A DNA stretch of 64,000 bases from Magicicada septendecula (lineage: Eukaryota; Arthropoda; Insecta; Hemiptera; Cicadidae), in assembly GCA_034769895.1 (NCBI GenBank), contig CM068373.1, forward strand, positions 437,205,080 to 437,269,079. Reading direction: 5' to 3'. Both the position numbers and the translations under genes were made by a program. Below are positions 55,648-64,000 of this stretch, one piece after another (the stretch's first letter is position 1; the number at the start of each line of letters is the position of its first letter). A model generated the notes under the pieces. That model was given only the letters and a program-made list of their open reading frames with translations, ran no database searches and had not been told where the DNA came from.

Positions 55648-56872
55648 AAATTACACTTCTGGTTTATTTTCTACTCACATCTTGTATATTTCCTCAATTG
55701 CCAGCTCTCTGATTAGTCTTGTTGAATTTCCCAGTTTATCCATTCTACATGTCGATTCACAAACCAACATGCATTTATTTTTGTTCCTGATGTTATGCAG
55801 CAGCTCCTTACAAAGCTCTAACACCAATCAGCAACAGGTGTCTCAAAGCCTCATGTCTCACACTCACAGATGACGTTCTGCACAATACTTTTTAACATCA
55901 AACCAATCTACACAACTATGTACTTTGCTGTACTAACCACTACTAAATGGCGGCTACCTAAAAACATTGTGACCTAGAAATACTAATAAAATGTAGTAGC
56001 AGGTGTTTAGTAGTGACTAGTTAAGTAGCATAGTGTGATACAGGCTTCAGTGTCTGCCACATCTTAATATCTGCCAACATTTTCTGTCCTCACAGCCTGT
56101 GATTTGAAGGCCCCTGCTGTTCATAACAGTTTATATGCCATTGATCCAGGAAATTTATGGTCTATCATTACTTCTTGTTGTGTTTATTCAACAGTTGCTT
56201 AGAACTCTTCATTTCAGGCACTTTATGTAGGTGGCAATCAAATTTTATTTCTTAACTTCTACTGTTCCTGTAATATTTACCATCCATTCCAGTTGACCTT
56301 CTTATTTCATCATTTCCAACCATGACTAGCCACTTGTTGAGTTACAACTTCTCCTCCAGCACCCAATTTTAACCGAACTTAACATTTCCCTATTTCTTTT
56401 ATGTACATTCCACACTTGTGATCCATAAACATCTATCACCTCCACTGTGATCTTTTATTTAAGACTTATAATTCTCTTGGATATTGGTTGGTTTTTATCT
56501 TAATAGGATGCAAATTCTTTAAAGCTATTCTTCATCTTCTATGTACCAGTCATATTTTTGTTCCTTTTTCATGATCGGGTTTATCCAATATAATCAGATA
56601 TTTGTTAAACTGTATCAAAGACTTTTCTACAACTCAGGGTATGTCTGGCCATATTTCCATTACAATTTAAAACTCATACACTTCCTTGTTCAGTTGTCAA
56701 GACAGATCCATTCCTGTAGAAACAAGTGATAGAAGTAGACTAATAATATACAGGTCAGTAATGGAAATCAAACGACTTACATTTTTATTTTTCTTCCCCT
56801 TCAGGTAGACTAATTTACTTACTTGCCTTCCAGATCTATGTCTGTGTGTTATTCTTAAATCTGTATTTGAAT
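55648..56872 (-). repeat. Right arm of the large inverted repeat, inner part
   Basis: Inverted partner of the 51.8-54.3 kb arm. It is interrupted at 56872 by hAT 2 and resumes at 61047. Small open frames here (55682-55873, 56541-56729) mirror frames in the left arm and are not genes. Confidence 0.85.
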
Positions 56873-56992
56873 CAGTGGCGGCTCGTGAGTAATGAAATGG
56901 GAGGGGCACACAGTGGGGAGGATCTAAGGTGGGCCACCATTGGCGGTAATTAGTACTTAGGTAAAAAAATATAGAATGTCTTACCTGGTATT

Positions 56993-59103
56993 TCACTTTT
57001 TGTATAACAATTCCATTCTCCTGTTTTTAGATGTAGCGAATTCCTCTATCACTTGTTTGTTGAAATCATGATTTCCATGAATCATTTTTTTTCTGTGTAT
57101 AGCATAGCCAATGCATTCAGTCTATCAGTGCCCATGGAATTTCTTAAAAATGTTTTTATTCTTTTCAATGTAGAAAAGCACCTTTCACTTTCAACAGTTG
57201 TCATCGGTATGGTAACAATTATCTTTAAAATAGTCACACACTCTCAGAAGGTACGAAACATGTTATTATCAAGGAAAAACTGTAATAAGGGTGTTGCACC
57301 AGAAGCAATACGTAAATCTTCACGACTGTATAACACTTCAAGTTCGGTTCTCAGTTTCGGACCATTTATTGTGGGATAAAATTTAATTGTAGTCTGAAAA
57401 TCATTTTCCGGAAACTCAACACAGTACTGTGGGAACTTTTCAACTAAAAACAACTTGGAAACACATAAATGATCTGAAAATTGAAATCTTTCATTAATAT
57501 AGTTCACAATCATATCACATACTTCCAAAGCGGCCACACGGTTGCTCCTATTACTTAATTGTTCAACACACTGTCTCTTAGTCACAGGCTCACTTACAGA
57601 CACTTCACTGTCTTCAGAATATTAGGTCTTACGAATATTAACCACTGCACTCACAACATTTTTAACAAATGTTCTCATTTTTATTGCATCAATGTTTCTT
57701 TGTTGAATGCAATCAAAGAAAATCGCCACATGAGGCATAATTTTGTGGAAAAAAGTCAACCAGAAAATGAACTGAGGATCCCTCAAAGTTCATACAAATC
57801 CTGCAGCCTGGCTAGAAGCACTTTTGTCAGAAATCTCTATGTCCCTAATGTGTTCAAAACATTTTATTAGATTATCTTTATGTTCAAACACAGTATTAAC
57901 AGCCCTGTGTTGAAAGTACCATCTTGTAGGAGGCACAGACCCAATTTTTGTTTTACAATTTCTACTAAATAATCCATCCTCTTTGGAGATCTTGAAAAAT
58001 ATGGTCCTATTCCTTGCAGGTCTTGAAAAAATATTCTACTCTGGGAGGCAGACGATGTTGAGTTTTGAAGAATCAGATTCCCTTGATGGGCATAACAATG
58101 AATAAAATTTGCATTTGGATACTTCCCTTTAACCAAACACTGGACCCCTCCTTTCTGACAACTCATAACAGATGCACCATCGTAAGTCTGACAAATTAAT
58201 TTTTCCGGGGACCTGTCTATTCCTATTTCTTCCAACTGTCCTAAAATTGTCGAGGCTAAACTTCGAGCACTTTTATCAAAAGGGACTTCAAAAAAACCCC
58301 AAAACCTTTCAATTTTTCTCCCTTCAATGAGATATCTCAAAATCAGTGCCATCTGTGTTTTGCACGAACTGTCAGTTGTTTCATCAGCCTGAAGTGATAT
58401 GAAGTCTATCGTAGAAATTTCAGTCACAATATTTTTTCGACACACTGACAAAATGGCATCTAAAAGTTCGTTCTGAATTGTTTTCGAGGTTCCTTTAAAC
58501 ACTGTTGAATTTTCTAAATGATCTTTCAAAACACTGTCAAGTGCTGCAGTGTAATTGATTAGTCCTTTAAAAATCCCTGGGTTGTTGTCTGCTTCTTCCG
58601 TTTCATCGAGGTCACGTAAAGCTAATTCAAATTCCCCACAAAATTTAATCGCATCAATTATTCGAGACAAGATGTATCTGTTCTTGTCTACAAGTTCGTT
58701 ATGTTTACGAACAGAAATTCTGTAACCATCATCGAGTTGCAACCTAATATTTACAATACCTAGCACGGCTAAACTCATTTCATTGTCTAAATGACATTTA
58801 GACAGCGAATGCTTCTTACTCTTTTCTAGTAAATGTTTCAGATCTTTAACGCCCGACTTAGTCCACGTGTCTTCACCGCCAAACAGAAGACAAGCAAAGC
58901 AAAATAAAGCATTGATTGTGGGGCATCCGCATATCCATTCCCATTTTTCGTACACTGCGGTATTGAACGTTCTGTTATAGGTTGTTTTTGTCCTTAAACA
59001 CTTGGTTGATAGACAACTGCGGTCTTGGTGGACCCAATTGTTTTGCTATTAACCTATCTTCATAGCACAAAGTTTTACTCTGTAAATACTTGACATCATT
59101 CAT
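56993..59103 (-). pseudogene. hAT transposase 2, ZMYM1/DUF4371-like
   Basis: Likely start ATG 59101-59103 (MNDVKYLQSKTLCYEDRLIA, then LGPPRPQLSINQ). A long open stretch at 57867-58955 holds the zinc region (WEWICGCPTINALFCFACLL) and DUF4371-like body (ADETTDSSCKTQMALILRYL, CQTYDGASVMSCQKGGVQCL, HCYAHQGNLIL). The C-terminal dimerisation region (VTIPMTTVESERCFSTLKRI to NRRMELLYKK) ends at 56993-56995. Breaks: a frame change near 58960, a decayed segment at 57600-57870, and a stop near 57244. Different subfamily from hAT 1. Confidence 0.88.
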
Positions 59104-59394
59104 TTTGTCTCAGAGATTTACACAAGTACCCAAAATACCGACACTTGAATATTTTCAACACCGTTATTTACACGCGTGCGTAACACTGATTACTGAAAAC
59201 CACTCGTAACACTACAATTTATACAATTACTATAAGCACTGCCACCACAATTAACGTGTAGCACATAACATAACCGCTCTAGGTACACATTCTATTTTAA
59301 TATTTCCTTCAATGAGAATATAATTTAAAATTATATAAAATCGCAAAAATTATTATAATCATATTCACAATAGAAACATTATAATAACATTATT

Positions 59395-60545
59395 TCGTAA
59401 CAATATCCTCCAACACTTGGAAAAAACAAAAATACTCACAAACAATGACAGACACTCACATAAAATACTATACTGGCACAGATACGTTGATGACATTCTA
59501 ATACTATACAGGGGAAACAAAAGACAATGTGAACAGTTACTAACACACATAAACAAAATACATAAAAACATAACCTTTACTGCCGAATATGAACACAACA
59601 ATACCATAAACTTCTTAGACCTCACCATCACAAAACTAGAACACAGGCACAAATTCAGTATATACAGAAAACCAACTACAACTGACACACTAATACACAA
59701 CACCTCCAATCACCCAATACAACACAAACTAGCTGCTTTTAGAACCATGATACATAGACTTAACAACATCCCCTTAGATGAAATAGACTACAAAGACGAA
59801 CTAAACACGATAAAATATCTAGCAGAATCTAACGGTTATGACAGAACAATAGTCAGTAAACTCCTACACAAAACACAAAACAAACAACAGACAAAGACAG
59901 AAAACAACAAATTCATAACACTAACATACATCAACAAACAAACAGAAAAAATTGCCCACAAATTCAAAAAAGCAGGATACAGAATCGCTTACAAAACTAC
60001 TAACAAAACAGAACACACACTATCAAAACGCACGCCCAAAGCACAAAACAAATTCGATCTACCCGGTGTATATAAACTAAATTGTTCAAATTGCAATAAA
60101 TTCTACATAGGCCAGACAGGACGTAGCTTCAAACAGAGATACACTGAACACACAAAAGCACTCCACACCACTACAGAATCTACCTTCGCAAACCACCTCA
60201 TTGAAGCAAACCACACATATAAAAACATCGACAATAACATGAACATACTACACGTACACACAAAAGGCCGAAAACTAGACACTCTAGAACAATTAGAAAT
60301 ATACAAACACACAAAAACAAATAAAAACGACATCCTAAACGAACAGACACAATTCAAATCACACGCATTATTCGAACAAATCTCACCACACACACACACA
60401 CAGCTTCGATCTTTCGAAACACTATCTCGTCGCCAACAACAAGACGAACAGCGCTACTAACGACAGCCTCTGATGAAGCCTTCTATAGGTGAAAGCCGGT
60501 TTAGGCTGTAAGGTAAAACTTTACGTTTTTACTTATATAAAACTT
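59395..60545 (+). pseudogene. Penelope-like element copy 1, 5'-truncated RT with GIY-YIG endonuclease
   Basis: One long open frame (59417-60460, stop TAA after QQQDEQRY). RT catalytic motif HRYVDDILIL (near 59480), NFLDLTI, IYRKPTTTDTLIH; then the GIY-YIG endonuclease GVYKLNCSNC...FYIGQTGRSFKQRYTEH (near 60065-60145). The N-terminal RT fingers and motif A are missing, so this is a typical 5'-truncated insertion. It sits inside hAT 2, on the opposite strand from its transposase. A hammerhead-like motif follows the stop by a few bases. Confidence 0.9.
60463..60509 (+). ncRNA. Hammerhead ribozyme motif at Penelope copy 1 3' end
   Basis: Stem I ACAGCCT (60463-60469) pairs perfectly with AGGCTGT (60503-60509). 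Core CTGATGA (60470-60476) and GAAA (60491-60494). Stem II is short and imperfect (GCCT/AGGT). Stem III is minimal (A-U, G-U around CCGG). Predicted cleavage after T60502. Penelope elements are known to carry minimal hammerheads of this kind. Confidence 0.75.
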
Positions 60546-61046
60546 AGTGTTCCGAGTCGTCAATATTATAGTGCTATTTAGTAACAATATATACTAAGAA
60601 AGTAACAGTAATTATTAGTATTAGCCTATAGCACAGCTCAGATGGCGGTAAAATGTAATAGTCTACTAAATAGCTCCGATTCATATCCGTTAGTTGCAGT
60701 AATGTGGCGCACCTACAGGATTCAGAGTTTACTACTTGAAGACTGTTAATTTTTGGTCAATGGTCACATAGTCTAGTGTGACCGAATGCTATGGGAATTT
60801 AGCATTACGCTCTCCCACCACAAGAGAGTAGTGAAGAGGAAGGGAGTAGTAATATTGGGTCACAACGTCTCTGTGACCGTCGCTATGTTGCCATTTTTGT
60901 TTTCGCGTTGCCACATTTCTCCAGACTTCTCACTGTTACAAACTATTGCTATCATCTGAAACGAGGACGTTTCTACAATATTTATTTATTTTGTGATTTT
61001 CTGGAGGGGCACGTGACCATGTGCCCTTATGAGTGAGCCGCCTCTG

Positions 61047-61256
61047 ATTTGAATATTCATAAAACTAACTTTACAAAATAATAATTAACAAATAAATCAT
61101 GTTTAATCTAGTATTATGTGTAATAGACGGTTACAGACTGACCAGGATTGTCAAGTAATTGATAAAATTAACTAAGCTCTTGCAGACAAGTTGAAGGCTA
61201 ATAAACAGGTAGGCCTATACATGTATTTTCCAAACCCTATTTTGATGTAAATAATA
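61047..61256 (-). repeat. Right arm of the large inverted repeat, outer part
   Basis: Continues 55648-56872 after hAT 2; pairs with 51830-52055. The arm ends near 61256, where Penelope copy 2 sequence begins. Confidence 0.85.
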
Positions 61257-61578
61257 TTCTTGGATTTCGTTGTCCATGACATGTCCGTTACTTAACTAAA
61301 TACAACTATTTCATTAACGACTCGGAACACAAAGTTTTTTATGAGTAAAAAATATAGTTGTACTTTACAACCTTAACCGGTTTTCACTTTTTAAAGGCTT
61401 CTTCAGAGGTTGCCACTGGTAGCGCTGTCCGTCCTGTTGTGGGCGACGGAATCGAATTTTGAAAGATCGATGTTTTGTGTGTGGGGTGAGATGTGTTCGA
61501 ATAATGCGTGCGATTTGAATTGTGTCTGTTTGTTTTTATTTGTTTTCGTGTGTTTGTATATTTCCAATTGTTCTAGAG
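61257..61578 (-). pseudogene. Penelope-like element copy 2, C-terminal scrap and 3' end
   Basis: Minus strand: LEQLEIYKHTKTNKN, then FKSHALFEHISPHT and SVAHNRTDSATSGNL, nearly the same as the C-terminus of copy 1. It is followed by a hammerhead-like motif and the conserved end sequence. Its 5' side is cut at 61579 by a hAT-type sequence. Confidence 0.82.
61368..61412 (-). ncRNA. Hammerhead ribozyme motif at Penelope copy 2 3' end
   Basis: Minus strand: stem I CAACCT (61412-61407) with AGGTTG (61373-61368); CTGAAGA core (61406-61400); GAAA (61385-61382); stem III A-U, A-U around CCGG; cleavage triplet ending TTA. Compared with copy 1, one G-C pair in stem I has become A-U with both sides changed. 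Confidence 0.75.
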
Positions 61579-61950
61579 CAGTGATGGGCAAAGTACGGCC
61601 CGCGGGCCAGATCCGGTCCCCAGACTGGTGTAATCCGGCCCGTGATAGAGTCCTGAATGACAACTTACCTACACACATTATTTACCATGTTCCCAGGAGA
61701 GAACAGTGTTCAGCTTTGTCAACCAAAAACAAAAATGCATTTTATCGTATCACATTGTATTTTTTCTGTGTCTGTATTATGAACACAAAAAATGGTAACG
61801 GAATGGTGTCAGAGCATTCACAACAGTCGTACGAGAGCAAGAAAGACACGTCACAAGTGTACACAAGTGTAGTTATCCCCATCACTCCAGCCGCCGCCTA
61901 CCCCTCGCCCATCCTATCGGCACATCATGCCACAGTGGATGAGTAATACT
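61579..61950. mobile_element. hAT-type (Charlie-like) terminal fragment
   Basis: CAGTGATGGGCAAAGTACGG then CCCGCGGGCCAGATCCGG at 61579 is the well-known end sequence of a hAT subgroup. No matching inverted end found within the next 400 bp, so the right limit is arbitrary. It interrupts Penelope copy 2 right after CTAGA. Confidence 0.6.
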
Positions 61951-62044
61951 CTCAGTCAGTCTGAGTCAGTGGCTTGTTACACAGCCTTTCTCAATTCAAT
62001 ATCGCGTATTCTTATAAGTTTAAATAAATAATTACCTTAATTTT
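61951..62044. other. Short spacer
   Basis: Contains a CTCAGTCAGTCTGAGTCAGT simple run. No gene. Confidence 0.3.
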
Positions 62045-62069
62045 ATCCACTAAGTGATCTTCTTTTTCT

Positions 62070-62125
62070 AGATTACAACATGTTTCAGGGCTTATATCCC
62101 CATCTTCAGGTAAAAACAAAATCTA
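62070..62125 (-). ncRNA. Possible hammerhead motif at Penelope copy 3 3' end
   Basis: Minus strand CTGAAGA (62109-62103), stem II GGG/CCC, GAAA (62086-62083), then CATGTTGTA. The candidate stem I (TAGATT with AATCTA) needs a 10-base unpaired stretch on one side, so support is weaker than for the other two. Confidence 0.4.
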
Positions 62126-62278
62126 CCCTATTGTTAGGGTTTCGTTAAAAAGTTCACAAAGACACAAACACATAACAGACTTAAACAAATTAACATAGAA
62201 CATCGAGTTTGCATTGGAACACGCTACAACGGATCCAGTGCACTGGCCGAAGTCCGACTTCCAACTGATCCGTACACG

Positions 62279-64000
62279 CTATTCATGGTTTATTTTCATT
62301 GCTGTGTCATATAGTTTATTTGACTTGAATGACAATTGTTCATTAAGTACCTGATTTTTATTCATTCTTAAGGCCTTGTATATTTCAAATTCTTCTAGGG
62401 CATCTAGTAGTTGACCCTTTTTACCTATACGTAAAGGTTCCAGATTCTCTTTAAATCCAGTGTATGTATGATTTTCATTTATTAGGTGTTGTGCGTAATG
62501 CGATACATTAGTATTGGGGAACTTCTTAGGTAAATGTTCTTTGAATCTCTCGGAAAATTTTCTCCCCGTCTGGCCTATATAGATGTTATCGCATTCATTA
62601 CACCGGATCCTATAAACACCCAAACAATCCTCTAGTAATGCTGTGGTATGAGGCTTAAGTATATTTGTCAATTTATTCGTGGTCCTGAACGAGACAATAA
62701 TCCCTAGCCTTTTTAGTTCATTATGTAGTATATTAGGTAGTATGTTCGTATATCTAGCGGCAACATATTGGGTTTTATCTTTAATTTTGTCCGATCGTTT
62801 TAATTTATTAGCGTGTTTATATATTATTTTATCAATGATTTTACTATTGTAACCATTCACTATTGCTATGTGTTTTATTATATTAATTTCATCGTTATAG
62901 TCTTCTATGTCCATCGGTACATTCGTCAATCTATGTGCCAGTGTGTTGAAAGTTGCCATTTTTTGTGTGTAAGGATGATTGGAACTAGCATGTATGGCTA
63001 TATCAGTTGTCGTTGGCTTTCTATTAATTTTAAAGTTGAGGAGGTTATTACGTTTATATGTGGTTACGTCCAGGAAATTCAACATATTGTTATACTCTAC
63101 TTCCATAGTGAAATTAATATTACTGTTTATGCCGTTCAAAAAAGTAAGCAATCCGTGTATCTGTCTAAGAGTACCACCAAAAATTAAAAATGTGTCGTCT
63201 ACGTACCGTGTGTACGAGATGATTTTATTATATAACTTGTTTTCGTCAGAAAGTTTGTACTTGTTCTCATAATGATTCATGTAAATTTCCGCTAAAATTC
63301 CACTTACTGGTGAACCCATGCCCAGCCCATCTTCTTGGATAAAAAACTTGTTGTCGTGTGTAAAGTAATTCTGTTGTATAACAATTTTCAGTAAAAATAT
63401 AAGTTCTTCAATTTGTATCTGTTTTAAGACTTTTGTCTTGATTAAAAGTCTCTCGAGAATATTTATCGTTTCTAACACGGGTATGTTCGTATACAAATTC
63501 ACTATGTCCATAGAGATCAGTTTATGGTTAGGCAGTACTTCAGTGTTTTTAACTTTGTTTATAAATTCTATTGTATTTTTTACACTATGTATGTTGTCCA
63601 TTACTAAGCTGTTTTTAATAATTATTTGTAGCTTTTTGGCTACATTATAGCTTGGGGCAGTTGTATAATTTATTAATGGACGTATTGGTATATTAGGTTT
63701 GTGTAATTTTGGTAGTCCTCTGAAAGCAGGCGCTTTCGGATTTATATTTTTGATACGTCGTCTAGTTTGAGCATCGAATAAATTAACACATTTATTTACC
63801 GCTGAATTTATGGCTCTTGTATATTTAATGGTGGGGTTATTATTTAGGGTCTTAATATTATTATCATTTATAAAATCATAGCATTTTTGTGTGTATTCAG
63901 TTTTATTGATGATGACCACTGTACTACCTTTATCAGCTTTAGTTATCATTGCGTCAAAATTTTCTAATTTGCGTTTGATGTTCTTCGCGATTTTAATTTC
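62279..64000 (-). CDS. Penelope-like element copy 3, RT and GIY-YIG endonuclease, open to window edge
   Basis: Open from the right window edge to TGA/TAA before 62279; at least 573 codons. Order: ITKADKGSTVVIINK (N-terminal RT block), FRGLPKLHK, SMDIVNLYTNIP (RT motif A), GLGMGSPVSGILAEIYM (motif B), SYTRYVDDTFLIF (motif C), NFLDVTTY, INRKPTTTDIAIHASSNHP; then GIY-YIG: GVYRIRCNECDNIYIGQTGRKFSERFKEH and the LEEFEIYKALRMNKNQVLNEQ end. The reverse transcriptase primes from nicks made by the endonuclease. No lesion visible; ATG 63947-63949 is internal, since the frame continues upstream (KIAKNIKRKLENFDA). Distinct subfamily from copies 1 and 2. Confidence 0.93.
   Translation of the reverse strand, partial: EIKIAKNIKRKLENFDAMITKADKGSTVVIINKTEYTQKCYDFINDNNIKTLNNNPTIKYTRAINSAVNKCVNLFDAQTRRRIKNINPKAPAFRGLPKLHKPNIPIRPLINYTTAPSYNVAKKLQIIIKNSLVMDNIHSVKNTIEFINKVKNTEVLPNHKLISMDIVNLYTNIPVLETINILERLLIKTKVLKQIQIEELIFLLKIVIQQNYFTHDNKFFIQEDGLGMGSPVSGILAEIYMNHYENKYKLSDENKLYNKIISYTRYVDDTFLIFGGTLRQIHGLLTFLNGINSNINFTMEVEYNNMLNFLDVTTYKRNNLLNFKINRKPTTTDIAIHASSNHPYTQKMATFNTLAHRLTNVPMDIEDYNDEINIIKHIAIVNGYNSKIIDKIIYKHANKLKRSDKIKDKTQYVAARYTNILPNILHNELKRLGIIVSFRTTNKLTNILKPHTTALLEDCLGVYRIRCNECDNIYIGQTGRKFSERFKEHLPKKFPNTNVSHYAQHLINENHTYTGFKENLEPLRIGKKGQLLDALEEFEIYKALRMNKNQVLNEQLSFKSNKLYDTAMKINHE

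Larger units (their letters stand above)
56873..61046 (-). mobile_element. hAT DNA transposon 2, complete ends, carrying a Penelope insertion
   Basis: Ends CAGTGGCGGCTCGTGAG (56873) and the inverted partner TGAGTGAGCCGCCTCTG (ending 61046). The 8-bp target duplication ATTTGAAT is exact at 56865-56872 and 61047-61054. 4174 bp. Removing it rejoins the inverted-repeat arm seamlessly. Confidence 0.95.

Overview
The window is nuclear DNA of an animal, most likely an arthropod and probably an insect. It carries a eukaryotic-type tRNA gene with a Pol III T-run, hAT, piggyBac and mariner transposon remains, Gypsy retroelements including one with a baculovirus-F-like envelope, Penelope elements with GIY-YIG endonucleases, and Polinton/Maverick (adintovirus-like) sequence. 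I see no convincing host protein-coding gene; nearly all recognisable coding DNA belongs to mobile elements nested in each other. The species cannot be named from the sequence.

Region by region. 1-9.6 kb: right-hand part of a Polinton/adintovirus-like provirus, all genes on the + strand: protein-primed DNA polymerase B (cut by the window edge), integrase with chromodomain, packaging ATPase, a coiled-coil/DUF8207-like protein, a one-BIR inhibitor-of-apoptosis protein, a fibre-like repeat protein, a phospholipase A2 protein, an adenain-like protease, penton/minor capsid, major capsid, and two accessory genes. It has the replication, integration, packaging and capsid genes of a virus, but most are broken by one or two lesions. 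9.6-11.3 kb: terminal repeats, stem-loops, a perfect tRNA cloverleaf and a degenerate tandem array. 11.3-12.34 kb: gag and primer-binding-site region of a Gypsy element on the minus strand. 12.34-15.4 kb: AT-rich, nothing coding. 15.4-15.9 kb: piggyBac remnant. 15.9-16.7 kb: LTR plus leader of a Gypsy/errantivirus-like element. 16.7-27.7 kb: a block edged on both sides by CpG-rich repeats and holding a second Polinton-type polymerase gene with a fully open 1181-codon frame (minus strand), duplicated termini, and a third, ruined polymerase fragment. 27.7-31.4 kb: integrase and envelope region of the Gypsy retrovirus-like element, cut by a complete hAT element (31,438-37,327, exact 8-bp target duplication). 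37.9-38.6 kb: second copy of the 15.9 kb LTR, followed by a mariner scrap. 40.1-45.2 kb: a second, minus-strand Gypsy element with two LTR copies. 45-50 kb: AT-rich, no genes. 50.2-50.9 kb: DDE_3 transposase pseudogene. 51.8-61.3 kb: a large inverted repeat, one arm split by a second hAT element (56,873-61,046, exact 8-bp duplication) that itself carries a Penelope element. 61.3-64 kb: two more Penelope copies; the last has a long open RT/GIY-YIG frame running off the window.

The most interesting items are the BIR gene and fibre-repeat gene inside the capsid-bearing Polinton, the open polymerase gene standing apart from any capsid genes with three GC palindromes upstream, the hammerhead-ribozyme motifs at the Penelope 3' ends (two copies show a compensatory stem change), and the Thr tRNA with the unusual GGT anticodon. 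All family calls are by eye from motifs; no search was run.
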